Positions 1 through 7,084 of a stretch of 46,165 nucleotides of DNA are shown here, piece by piece. The number at the start of each line of letters is the position of its first letter. The first letter of the stretch is position 1. Both the position numbers and the translations under genes were made by a program. The notes beneath the pieces are model-generated. The model searched no databases and was not told the DNA's origin. It was given only the letters and a program-made list of their open reading frames with translations. Location: NCBI GenBank assembly GCA_947457925.1, contig CANGYA010000010.1:1-46165 (forward strand), read 5' to 3'. This DNA comes from Cytophagales bacterium (lineage in GTDB: Bacteria; Bacteroidota; Bacteroidia; Cytophagales; Thermoflexibacteraceae).

Positions 1-102
1 CATATCAAGAGATTATGCCGTAAAACAATATGTTTTTCTAAAAAAGATGATATGCACTATGGGTTTATTAAAGCTTATATTTGGCGAAAAAATGCCGCAT
101 AA
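1..102 (+). CDS. IS1-family transposase, C-terminal fragment (cut by window edge)
   Basis: Frame 1 is open from the first base to a TAA at 100-102 and gives 33 residues. The segment HIKRLCRKTICFSKKDDMH matches the ending of IS1 InsB transposases, where a conserved H-x-x-RL-x-RK-x-x-x-FSK-x-x-x-x-H stretch follows the last catalytic acidic residue. The fragment is partial only because the window starts here, so whether the whole element is intact cannot be judged. It lies tail-to-tail with the glycosyltransferase-like gene that ends at 218. Confidence 0.72.
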   Translation, partial: HIKRLCRKTICFSKKDDMHYGFIKAYIWRKNAA

Positions 103-129
103 ATGCAGCATACATTCTGTAACACTACC
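1..129 (+). mobile_element. Right end of an IS1-family insertion sequence
   Basis: The first 102 bases encode the end of an IS1-type transposase. They are followed by ATTCTGTAACACTACC, which ends at position 129. Read on the other strand this begins GGTAGTGTTACAG, the GG-start form typical of IS1 terminal repeats. The next bases (130-138, GAAAAATAA) would hold one copy of an 8-9 bp target duplication. The left end lies outside the window, so neither the repeat pair nor the duplication can be confirmed. Confidence 0.7.
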
Positions 130-142
130 GAAAAATAAACGT

Positions 143-164
143 ACATTCGCCTTTAGGCGAATGT
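143..164 (-). terminator. Hairpin after the glycosyltransferase-like gene
   Basis: ACATTCGCC and GGCGAATGT form a perfect 9-bp stem around TTTA, 54 bases past the stop of the minus-strand gene. No long T run follows on either strand, so termination is an inference. The centre reads CTTTAG, as in the larger palindromic repeats elsewhere in the window. Confidence 0.4.
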
Positions 165-217
165 TTTGCCTATCAAGTTATTCGAGTGAAGGCGAACATA
201 CTTGAAATAATAGTTAC

Positions 218-1390
218 TTATAGTTTTACCAACTTTTTAATCTTGCTCACCAAAGTACGCAACTTTCTACGCAAAAACGTATATTTTTTCTTTTCATTAT
301 ACGCCCACAAAAACGAGGCTACCTCAAACGTAACTTTGTCCCACGCAAAAAACGGCAAAGACTCCTGATGTACTTGTTGGCGGAGAGCAAGAGGCATAAT
401 AGCTGCTTTTTCTATAGCTGCTACCCATTCTTGGGCAGTAGCTTCATAAGGCAAGACTTCGCCCATACCAAAAAACGGCAAGTACCTAAAAGATGGCGAA
501 GGCAACTCTGCTACTACAGCCAAACCATAGGTTAAATAACGGCTTACTTTGGAGTTTTCTATGCGGTAGTTTTCGCCCCAAGAAAAGTCTAAACCTATTT
601 TGACAGCCTTCAAAATACTTTCTTCTTCACCATGCGGAATGTACTGGTAAATCAAATTGGCTGGCGTTGCCCAACCTTGTTGTTGTAGAAACTCTTTGAA
701 AACATCAGCCTGTTTTTCTTTGGGGTAAGTTCCAAAGTCTATATACACTTTATTATTTTCTAATTGCTCAATAATTTTGGGAGTTACCACATAATAATTG
801 CGGTGTGGCGTAGCTTGAGCTATTTCACAAAGCAGTTTCAGCACCCTTAAAGAACGTAATTCGCCTATAAAAATAGCATCTTGGTTCAGGTCTTGTACCG
901 TAAAAGGTTGTGTAGATTGCCCTGTGGTAATGAGTAAAGACGGAATATCTGTACCTCTATCGTCCCAAAATGCCTTTTGAAGTGGCGTAGTAAACGTAAC
1001 TCCTATCAAATTTTCTAAGATATTCGCAGGAATATTGTCATTGTTCATGTCATAACAAAAAACTCCCATGATAGAGCATTGTAGTTTGGTAATCCAAGCT
1101 ACGTGATGAGCTAATTGGGCTATATTCGTAGCACAAAGTAGCACCGCATCAAATTCGCCTTCATTGGCACGCCTAATCAATTCGTGTTCATCTCTAATGA
1201 AAAACGGTTGGTATTTTTGGAGGCTTTCATCTATACTTATGCCTTGTTCTACCCACAAAGTTACCTCAAATCCATAACGGGGGAGTTGCTCAAACAAAGC
1301 CCATGTACGTACTCTAATACCCACCAACGTATCCAACGGGTTGGCTTTTAAGGCTTGAAAGGGGAAACCAATAAGGGCTATTTTTTTCAT
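218..1390 (-). CDS. Glycosyltransferase-like protein (GT-B type), putative
   Basis: This is a 390-residue cytoplasmic protein with no signal peptide. It begins MKKIALIGFPF, like the first strand of a Rossmann domain. A second half (from about residue 165) contains DAIFIGELRSLRVLKLL and a later SKVSRYLTYGLAVVAELPSP stretch. The latter resembles the GT-B acceptor/donor region in which residues before 'YLTYGLAVV' contact the sugar nucleotide. The C-terminus is very basic (KKKYTFLRRKLRTLVSKIKK), as in peripheral membrane glycosyltransferases. The overall pattern suggests family 1/4-like sugar transfer, but donor and acceptor cannot be named. It is a single gene with its own promoter-like box at 1475-1482. 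A different nucleotide-sugar or capsule-related enzyme remains possible. Confidence 0.5.
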   Translation of the reverse strand: MKKIALIGFPFQALKANPLDTLVGIRVRTWALFEQLPRYGFEVTLWVEQGISIDESLQKYQPFFIRDEHELIRRANEGEFDAVLLCATNIAQLAHHVAWITKLQCSIMGVFCYDMNNDNIPANILENLIGVTFTTPLQKAFWDDRGTDIPSLLITTGQSTQPFTVQDLNQDAIFIGELRSLRVLKLLCEIAQATPHRNYYVVTPKIIEQLENNKVYIDFGTYPKEKQADVFKEFLQQQGWATPANLIYQYIPHGEEESILKAVKIGLDFSWGENYRIENSKVSRYLTYGLAVVAELPSPSFRYLPFFGMGEVLPYEATAQEWVAAIEKAAIMPLALRQQVHQESLPFFAWDKVTFEVASFLWAYNEKKKYTFLRRKLRTLVSKIKKLVKL

Positions 1391-1474
1391 AAAATATGTG
1401 GCGTAGTAATTAGCCTACTACTTGTTAGACGCAAAAAGTTCTTTGATGCTTTGGCTTCAAAGACTTTTTTGACA

Positions 1475-1482
1475 CAAAGATA
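1475..1482 (-). promoter_or_regulatory. Promoter -7 box for the glycosyltransferase-like gene
   Basis: On the minus strand this reads TATCTTTG, a match to the Bacteroidota -7 consensus TAnnTTTG, 85 bases upstream of the ATG at 1390. No good TTTG -33 box is seen at the usual distance. The expected -33 region runs into the ACTTAC end of the repeat at 1496. An imperfect hairpin at about 1434-1470 (AAAGTTCTTTGA / TCAAAGACTTT) would lie in the leader. Confidence 0.45.
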
Positions 1483-1495
1483 GAATAAAATTAAT

Positions 1496-1539
1496 GTAAG
1501 TTGTGTAATGTATGCTGTAGAACGGACTTTAGTCCGTTT
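1496..1539 (-). repeat. Palindromic repeat with CTTTAG core, copy 1
   Basis: The arm GTAAGTTGTGTAATGTATG is followed by the palindrome AACGGACTTTAGTCCGTT (1521-1538). The arm matches both ends of the element at 14162-14320. The palindrome and the neighbouring CTACAGCA (minus strand) match the copy at 16776-16836. Read on the minus strand, the order is palindrome, CTACAGCA, ACTTACATT, then the promoter of the gene ending at 218. Confidence 0.6.
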
Positions 1540-1562
1540 GGTTTATTTAGAAATAAAAAACA

Positions 1563-1598
1563 AAAAATCCTAAGACTTTAGCAGAGCTTAGGATTTTT
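1563..1598 (-). terminator. Rho-independent terminator of the NlpC/P60 gene
   Basis: AAAAATCCTAAG (1563-1574) pairs with CTTAGGATTTTT (1587-1598) in a perfect 12-bp stem. On the minus strand the stem is followed by a T-rich run. It lies 22 bases past the stop at 1620. Confidence 0.75.
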
Positions 1599-1619
1599 GT
1601 TTTTTGTTCATCAAATTTT

Positions 1620-2420
1620 TTAGTCTGGACAACCGTCATTCATAGTTCTTGGGGCTGCGGGAGCTTCTAAAACCACTTCGTCTGTTGTTGTAGCCAAAAC
1701 TCTGCGTGCTTTTACAAATCTCTTTTTGTAGTAGCTACGCCAATTTGTGTTACCTTCCTCGTCTATCGTAATACCTCTGCGAGCTGCATGAATAAACGCC
1801 AAAGGCTCACCTTTTTCAGAAATTACTAAGGCTGCATGATTGATACGATAACGTCCTTTTTTATCTTTATTACCAAAGAAAATTAAATCTCCTTTTTGTA
1901 CCTCGTCTGTACTTACCAATTCACCTTCTTCGGCTTGGTGTCTTGACGAAGGCGAAACTTTTACACCAAATTTATCCATGACATAAGACGTAAAACCCGA
2001 ACAATCAAAACCTTTTGGAGATTTGCCACCATGTCTGTATCTTACACCTATGTATTGTTTGGCATATTCTACCATGCTGTCTTTGAGGGCTTGCAGAGGG
2101 TCTGCGGGAGCTGGTATGTACAATTCGCCTATTTCAAGTGTATGCGGAGAAGGCAACAAAGGCAAATTAAACGCAGTTGTATTTGTTAAATTAGGCGTAA
2201 GTGCCTTTAATGATTGTACTCTTAAAACGGGTAATGGTGCTAATGTTTCTATCTGTTTTTGGTACGTAGATTGAGTTTTTTGTGTAATCACTTTGGTTTT
2301 TGCCACCTCTATACTTGCACTTGTGTAACTCATCATGGGGTTTACTGTAGAACAAGATGTCATAGAAAAAACAACGCCACACAACAGTAAACAGAACAGA
2401 TTTAAGTAAGTTTTATTCAT
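1620..2420 (-). CDS. NlpC/P60 (C40) cell-wall peptidase lipoprotein
   Basis: This 266-residue protein starts with a lipoprotein signal whose lipobox is SMTSC (Cys23), so it should be anchored in an envelope membrane. Residues 110-225 form an NlpC/P60 domain. The catalytic cysteine is in GFDCSGF (Cys140), and histidines follow in RINHAALVI (His195) and FIHAA (His211). The family cleaves D-gamma-glutamyl-meso-diaminopimelate or related peptide bonds in peptidoglycan stems, as Spr/MepS and YvcE-type hydrolases do. The 80-residue stretch between lipobox and domain is proline- and threonine-rich and probably a linker. It is a single gene with a strong terminator at 1563-1598. The family call is secure; the exact bond cut is not known. 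Confidence 0.9.
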   Translation of the reverse strand: MNKTYLNLFCLLLCGVVFSMTSCSTVNPMMSYTSASIEVAKTKVITQKTQSTYQKQIETLAPLPVLRVQSLKALTPNLTNTTAFNLPLLPSPHTLEIGELYIPAPADPLQALKDSMVEYAKQYIGVRYRHGGKSPKGFDCSGFTSYVMDKFGVKVSPSSRHQAEEGELVSTDEVQKGDLIFFGNKDKKGRYRINHAALVISEKGEPLAFIHAARRGITIDEEGNTNWRSYYKKRFVKARRVLATTTDEVVLEAPAAPRTMNDGCPD

Positions 2421-2821
2421 AATCCTAATTATTTATTCCTTGCTTGCTCTTTGCTGTTTAGAACAAAACGTCTGCAAAGTGCTAAAAAGAATACAAGTAT
2501 CAAAATTTTTTAGCAATTTTTACAAGTAAAATTAGCAAAGTCCTATTGAAAAATAGGAAAAATTATATTTTTTTGACAAAAAATATGTATTACACTGAGG
2601 TTAAGAGTTTTTAAAAGCCCTTTTAAAATGGTTGTGAAATGTAAGAAAATAATCAAAAATGAAAAAAACGTATAATGAAGCCCAACAGTTCTTTATGCTA
2701 CTTTTGCTACACATTTTAGCTTGTTTTATACCAACTTAACATTATTTGAGAAAGTAGCTGTTGCTACAAAGTCGTAAATTTGGCTAAATTGCAGCCGTTT
2801 ATTAAATAGTCGGCTACTGTT
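2421..2821. other. AT-rich divergent intergenic region
   Basis: This 401-base stretch separates the divergent peptidase and porin genes and holds no convincing gene. It contains a small hairpin (CCTATT-GAAA-AATAGG, 2542-2557), a second short stem around 2611-2630 and the promoter-like box at 2775. AGCCG/CGGCT at about 2793-2815 can also pair in the porin leader. Confidence 0.5.
2775..2782 (+). promoter_or_regulatory. Promoter -7 box for the porin gene
   Basis: TAAATTTG fits the Bacteroidota -7 consensus TAnnTTTG and sits 40 bases before the earliest start codon of the porin. The -33 element is weak: TTTG occurs at 2745-2748, which is 26 bases away and further than usual. Confidence 0.45.
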
Positions 2822-4909
2822 GTGAAAAATTCAAAGTTGTTTTATCCTTTTGCCCTTATGCACGTTGGGTGTCGTAGCTTTGCAATGACACCTATCAATT
2901 ATATGGTGTGGTTTTTATTCTTTCTACTTGGTAGTCATGCAGCTTTGGCACAGCCCAATTCAAAGACTCAACAAGATACCACCAAAGCCAAAAAAGATTC
3001 GGTCATTTATGGTTACAAAACCACTCGTTTCTTTTACGAAGAAGATATTTTTGCCAACAAACATGGACAAAGAAGCATAGACACAGCCATTAACAATTTG
3101 CACCGTTATAACTTTTTGCAACGGTACGGCAATGTACACCAAGATTTGGGCAATATGGGAACAGCCCTGCGGAGTATTTACTACGAAGCTCCCACACAAG
3201 TAGGCACAAGGTTAGGCTACGAATACTACGACTTGTACCCCGTAAATCCCGCCAAATTGCGTTTTTTTAACACCATGTCGCCGTTTACAGAAGTGTATAT
3301 TGCACAAGGCGGAAATTTTAGGTCAAATATCAGAGTACATTTTGCCCGCAACGTCAATCCTTTGTGGAACATTGGCATTTTTTACAACCGTATTAGCTCC
3401 AATAGAGTTTTTGGCAGGTCATCTCGCCGTAATGACGAACAGACTTTGCTGCATAACTACGGTATTCATACCAATTACTTCAGCCGTAACCAACGGTACA
3501 AACTCTTAGCTTCTTTCACTTATTACAATCATTTTGCCTTAGAAACAGGCGGATATGTTTTAGATGATTACAAGAAAGCAGACAGTTTGTTGGGCGTAGT
3601 AGATGGCGGTTTGCGTTTTCAGTTGGCAAGTACAGGCTCTACGACCACTACAGGCAATGCAATGGCATCACAAGCCAAACGGCATATTCGGGTGTATCAC
3701 CAATACGGCTTGTTAGATACTGTCAAGACGCAACTTTTTCATTTGCTCAATTATAATTGGCAGTTCAATGAATACACAGATGGGCAGTTTAACTATGCGG
3801 GTTTCAAACAAATTTTGGCAAACCCAAATATTACAGGTATTCAGTCTAATGCCGTATTTTATGCCCCTTTTCAGCCCGAAGTCAATAAATTTGCCTATTT
3901 CAATGCCGACAGTTTGCAAGGCAGTATCAATTACCGCACTACCTACAATTTGATAGACAATAAAGCAGGTATGAAAGGACAAATCAATAAATTTAACTAT
4001 TTGGGTTATGCCCAACTGCGTATGTTTGATTTGACCACACAATATCCTCGCCAACGTACCACCAAACAATTCCAAGACACTACGGCGGCGGTTCGGCGTG
4101 GGCAGGAGTTTTTTGTGGGTGGAAGTCTGCGGTATCAGTTCAATGACAGTATGAAATTGGCGATAAACGCAGACTATTTACTTGCAGGGGACTACCGTTT
4201 CAGGGCAGAATTTGTGCGTGGCTTGTGGCAAATTGGCTATGAAAGGCTATCTTACCGCCCTACGCTAATGCAGCAACGCATCTATGGAGGCTTTTTCCGT
4301 TGGGACAATACAGGTTTTCGCAACACCGAAGCAGACCGTATTTTTGGCAGTATGTTGTTCAAATTGCCTTTGGTTACACTTAATCCACACGCCTCTATTA
4401 CCAATTTGATAGATTATGTTTATTATGATACGCTGGCACAAGCCCGCCAAGCCAATAAAATTGTGAATATGTTGCAAGTAGGCTTGAATTATCAAGTAAA
4501 TTGGCGGAAATGGTTTTTGGTGGGAAATGTCATCTATGCCCGCAACTTAGGTTTTGAGGCAATGCCCCTGCCTGAATGGTTGCTGAATGCACAGTTGTAT
4601 TATGAAAGTCATTTCTTTGAAAAGGCTTTGTTTGCACAAATCGGAGCAGATTTGCATTACAAATCTCGTTATTATGCCAATACGTATATGCCCGCCTTGC
4701 AAGAGTATTTTTTACAAAACAAGATTTTGGTAGAAGGCTATCCAAATGTAGATATTTTTGTGAATTTCAGGGTGCGTAGAGCTTTGTTATTCCTCAAAAT
4801 GAATAATGCCTTGCAGGGTTTTGTAGGCGAAGGCTACTACAATACACCTCTTTATTTTGCTCAGTCCAGAGGTGTGGAATTAGGGGTTACTTGGATGTTT
4901 TTTGATTAG
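2822..4909 (+). CDS. Putative outer membrane porin (Porin_10-like)
   Basis: This protein of up to 695 residues is exported. A hydrophobic stretch ends ...FLLGSHAALAQ at about residue 44, a typical signal-peptidase I site followed by Gln. The rest is rich in aromatic and polar residues in alternating patterns (for example NFRSNIRVHFARN, GGSLRYQFNDSMKLAINADY). It ends GVELGVTWMFFD, the aromatic-terminated last strand expected of an outer membrane beta-barrel. Length and layout fit the 'putative porin' family of Bacteroidota. The start is uncertain: the longest form uses GTG at 2822, with ATG codons at 2858, 2885 and 2903. The GTG form supplies a basic N-terminus (MKNSK). The substrate is unknown. 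Confidence 0.75.
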   Translation: MKNSKLFYPFALMHVGCRSFAMTPINYMVWFLFFLLGSHAALAQPNSKTQQDTTKAKKDSVIYGYKTTRFFYEEDIFANKHGQRSIDTAINNLHRYNFLQRYGNVHQDLGNMGTALRSIYYEAPTQVGTRLGYEYYDLYPVNPAKLRFFNTMSPFTEVYIAQGGNFRSNIRVHFARNVNPLWNIGIFYNRISSNRVFGRSSRRNDEQTLLHNYGIHTNYFSRNQRYKLLASFTYYNHFALETGGYVLDDYKKADSLLGVVDGGLRFQLASTGSTTTTGNAMASQAKRHIRVYHQYGLLDTVKTQLFHLLNYNWQFNEYTDGQFNYAGFKQILANPNITGIQSNAVFYAPFQPEVNKFAYFNADSLQGSINYRTTYNLIDNKAGMKGQINKFNYLGYAQLRMFDLTTQYPRQRTTKQFQDTTAAVRRGQEFFVGGSLRYQFNDSMKLAINADYLLAGDYRFRAEFVRGLWQIGYERLSYRPTLMQQRIYGGFFRWDNTGFRNTEADRIFGSMLFKLPLVTLNPHASITNLIDYVYYDTLAQARQANKIVNMLQVGLNYQVNWRKWFLVGNVIYARNLGFEAMPLPEWLLNAQLYYESHFFEKALFAQIGADLHYKSRYYANTYMPALQEYFLQNKILVEGYPNVDIFVNFRVRRALLFLKMNNALQGFVGEGYYNTPLYFAQSRGVELGVTWMFFD

Positions 4910-4983
4910 TGTTTTGGGTAAAATAGCTATCTATCGTATATTTTTTAGTATTATACCTTAAAAAATAATATAAAAATCTACCT

Positions 4984-5016
4984 AAACCAATAAGGTTTTC
5001 AAAACCTTATTGGTTT
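4984..5016. terminator. 33-bp perfect palindrome after the porin gene
   Basis: AAACCAATAAGGTTTT (4984-4999) is the exact reverse complement of 5001-5016, with a single C between. It lies 75 bases past the porin stop and can end that transcript. Its right edge overlaps the TTTG -33 box of the next promoter. The TTTT-C-AAAA centre recurs in other hairpins of the window. Confidence 0.6.
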
Positions 5017-5041
5017 GATATAACATAAATCCGTAAATTTG
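5014..5041 (+). promoter_or_regulatory. Promoter of the mks (condensin) operon
   Basis: TTTG (5014-5017) and TAAATTTG (5034-5041) match the Bacteroidota -33 and -7 boxes. The gap is 16 bases, slightly short of the usual 19 or so. The -7 box ends 19 bases before the ATG at 5061, giving a very short leader of about 14 nt. Confidence 0.6.
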
Positions 5042-5060
5042 CTTCCTCATTTTTGTAGCC

Positions 5061-6458
5061 ATGCTATTATTCAACGGAATACGAGAAAATTACGACCAAT
5101 TGATTGCCGACAAACGGGACTTGCTTGCCTTAGTCTTGCTCAAACAACGTATTGATAATCAAGAAATTGGAAAAAAGTTTTTGAGAAAAGATTTTGAAAA
5201 GGCTTTGAAAGAATCTTGTGCCTTGTTGCACGACACCACAGAGCCACAAGTAGAAACGGCTTTGCAACGGTTGGAAGGTTATTTCATCAACACCCTTCGA
5301 CAAGACAACTACAAGCTGGAATTGACGCACTACGCCGAAAAATTTATTCAAACCGTAGAAAGTAAGTTATTGAATAAGTACACACATTTTTCTTTGCGAC
5401 AAACTTTTGAAAATGTGTTTGTCATTCGCAAAGACAAAATGCACGACATTCAGGCTTTGCAACAGTGGGAGGCAGAACAGTTTGAGAGAACCAGAGATAC
5501 GGTTTTTCAACATATTAACGGCTTTAAGGCGGAAGTACAAGACAGTATTCACACGATTGGCAAACTGTTAAAACAACTACAACAGCTTGATAATGAAGAA
5601 TTTGTCAATCATCTTAAATCTTACGAACAGCATTTCAACGAGTTGGGCAACAAAGCCGAACAGTTGAGAGAGGTCTTGAGTTTCAAAAATATTACGATTG
5701 ACGACTTGGAAAAAATTACGGAGTTTTTTCAACAAAAAGTCGATGAATTGCCACATCATTCGCCAGATATGTTGTTGGTAGAGGCTACCAAAAACAATAG
5801 TTTGATTGCCTATCAAATTGAGAGAAAAGTAAAAGATTTTTTTAGACAGATAGACACCGAAGTAAACGATATTATTGCACGCCTCAAATATGCTTTTGAC
5901 CGCCAAAGGGAATTAATGCAGAATTTTAAGAAGGAGTCTTTACTACGGAACAATCTCAAAAGTTTTTTGCACTTTTTAATGGAGCATACCCAGATAGACA
6001 AGCAAGAGAATTGGCATATTCCCGACAGTATTCCGCAAAAGCAACTGCCCCAAGAAATGTTTAGATTATTTTTTAGTCCAAAATATGAATTTAATTTGCC
6101 TCCAAATAATTTAATTGTAGCAATGGAAATTGACAGGCAATTTGAGGAGCAAGAAAGACGAAAATCTGAACAACAAAACTACATGAACCGCCAAATTAGT
6201 ATTTGGTTGAAACAACTCAAAGACGAGTTACAAAGCAAAGGCGTATTGGAAATAGACGAAAGATTTTACGAAATTTGGGCAGACGGTAACACCGAAGGGC
6301 AATTTTGGGAAATTCCTATCAAAGTAGTAGCCGAATTAGTCCGTTTTGCCAATGAAAAAAAATATACCATTGATGTAGAAAAAGAATTTAGTCAAAAATT
6401 TGAAAACCAACCTGTTATACTATGGAAAACTACGATAACTACGAAAAAGAGGACTTAA
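5061..6458 (+). CDS. mksF: Kleisin-like condensin subunit, MksF/JetA type
   Basis: This is a 465-residue soluble protein and the first gene of a three-gene overlapping operon. Residues 1-95 look like a winged-helix domain (DKRDLLALVLLKQR..., ending LELTHYAEKFIQTVES). Residues 100-330 are long charged helices that are likely coiled coil. A C-terminal domain of about 100 residues follows a disordered-looking charged stretch (EEQERRKSEQQ). This order, together with a small MukE-size protein and a large SMC ATPase downstream, is that of MksF/JetA. In the family this kleisin bridges the SMC heads and recruits the MksE subunit. The assignment rests on context and architecture more than on residue identity. 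It overlaps the next gene by 37 bases, implying coupled translation. No frameshift is seen. Confidence 0.72.
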   Translation: MLLFNGIRENYDQLIADKRDLLALVLLKQRIDNQEIGKKFLRKDFEKALKESCALLHDTTEPQVETALQRLEGYFINTLRQDNYKLELTHYAEKFIQTVESKLLNKYTHFSLRQTFENVFVIRKDKMHDIQALQQWEAEQFERTRDTVFQHINGFKAEVQDSIHTIGKLLKQLQQLDNEEFVNHLKSYEQHFNELGNKAEQLREVLSFKNITIDDLEKITEFFQQKVDELPHHSPDMLLVEATKNNSLIAYQIERKVKDFFRQIDTEVNDIIARLKYAFDRQRELMQNFKKESLLRNNLKSFLHFLMEHTQIDKQENWHIPDSIPQKQLPQEMFRLFFSPKYEFNLPPNNLIVAMEIDRQFEEQERRKSEQQNYMNRQISIWLKQLKDELQSKGVLEIDERFYEIWADGNTEGQFWEIPIKVVAELVRFANEKKYTIDVEKEFSQKFENQPVILWKTTITTKKRT

Positions 6459-7084
6459 ATTTTTTGAAAGATGATACGATACAACGCCATTTTGCAGACC
6501 TTAATTTTGCGTTGTTAAGCGGAAAACATATTTTAAATGATGAAGACAAAATCGTGTGGACACTTTTAGACGATTATTACGAGCATTTTGCGTACTACTA
6601 CGACTTGTTTTATCATCTCAAACTACGACACGAAACCAGAGAAAACCAAAAGTTTTTCTTTTTGGACTTTTATGAACATTCAAAAGGTAAACTCTCTGAT
6701 AACCAACGCCACCGCAAACTGACTGAAAGAAATGTATTTTTTGGGATTTTGTTCTTGAATTTGTTTTTTGAAAAACAGTTTGAACAACAAAAAAAATATA
6801 CTTGGCAAGAACTACAAGAAAAAATAGACAATAGTGAGTGGGCAGAGCAACTTAGTAAAATGCTATTTGGAGAAAACGCCAAAACCGAAAAAAAATGGGA
6901 GGAAGTCCGCCAAATTTTCCGCAGATTAATAGAAGAATTCGAAGAAATGGGCTGGACAAAGTGGACAGACAAAGACAACTTTGAGTTTGAAATAAAAGTA
7001 AGTATTTACCGTTTCATAGACCTTTACCGCAGCGAAATAGACAACATACAACTAACTATCGAGAACTATGTCAGTAGAAAATAG
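6422..7084 (+). CDS. mksE: Condensin accessory subunit, MksE/JetB type
   Basis: This 220-residue acidic protein lies between the kleisin-like and SMC-like genes. Its ATG lies inside the end of the upstream gene (37-base overlap), and its own last 17 bases overlap the SMC gene. It has an N-terminal helical part (FLKDDTIQRHFADLNFALLSGKHI, from about residue 11). A middle segment (WTLLDDYYEHFAYYYDLF) and the C-terminal FRRLIEEFEEMGW...DNFEFEIKVSIYRFIDLYR are consistent with the paired winged-helix folds of MukE/MksE proteins. In that family the subunit binds the kleisin and DNA and tunes ATPase activity of the SMC dimer. Sequence alone is weak evidence. Position, size and overlap are the main support. 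Confidence 0.7.
   Translation: MENYDNYEKEDLNFLKDDTIQRHFADLNFALLSGKHILNDEDKIVWTLLDDYYEHFAYYYDLFYHLKLRHETRENQKFFFLDFYEHSKGKLSDNQRHRKLTERNVFFGILFLNLFFEKQFEQQKKYTWQELQEKIDNSEWAEQLSKMLFGENAKTEKKWEEVRQIFRRLIEEFEEMGWTKWTDKDNFEFEIKVSIYRFIDLYRSEIDNIQLTIENYVSRK

Noticed and set aside
186-368. Short plus-strand reading frame
   Set aside because: It overlaps the end of the glycosyltransferase-like gene on the other strand, is low-complexity and has no support of its own.
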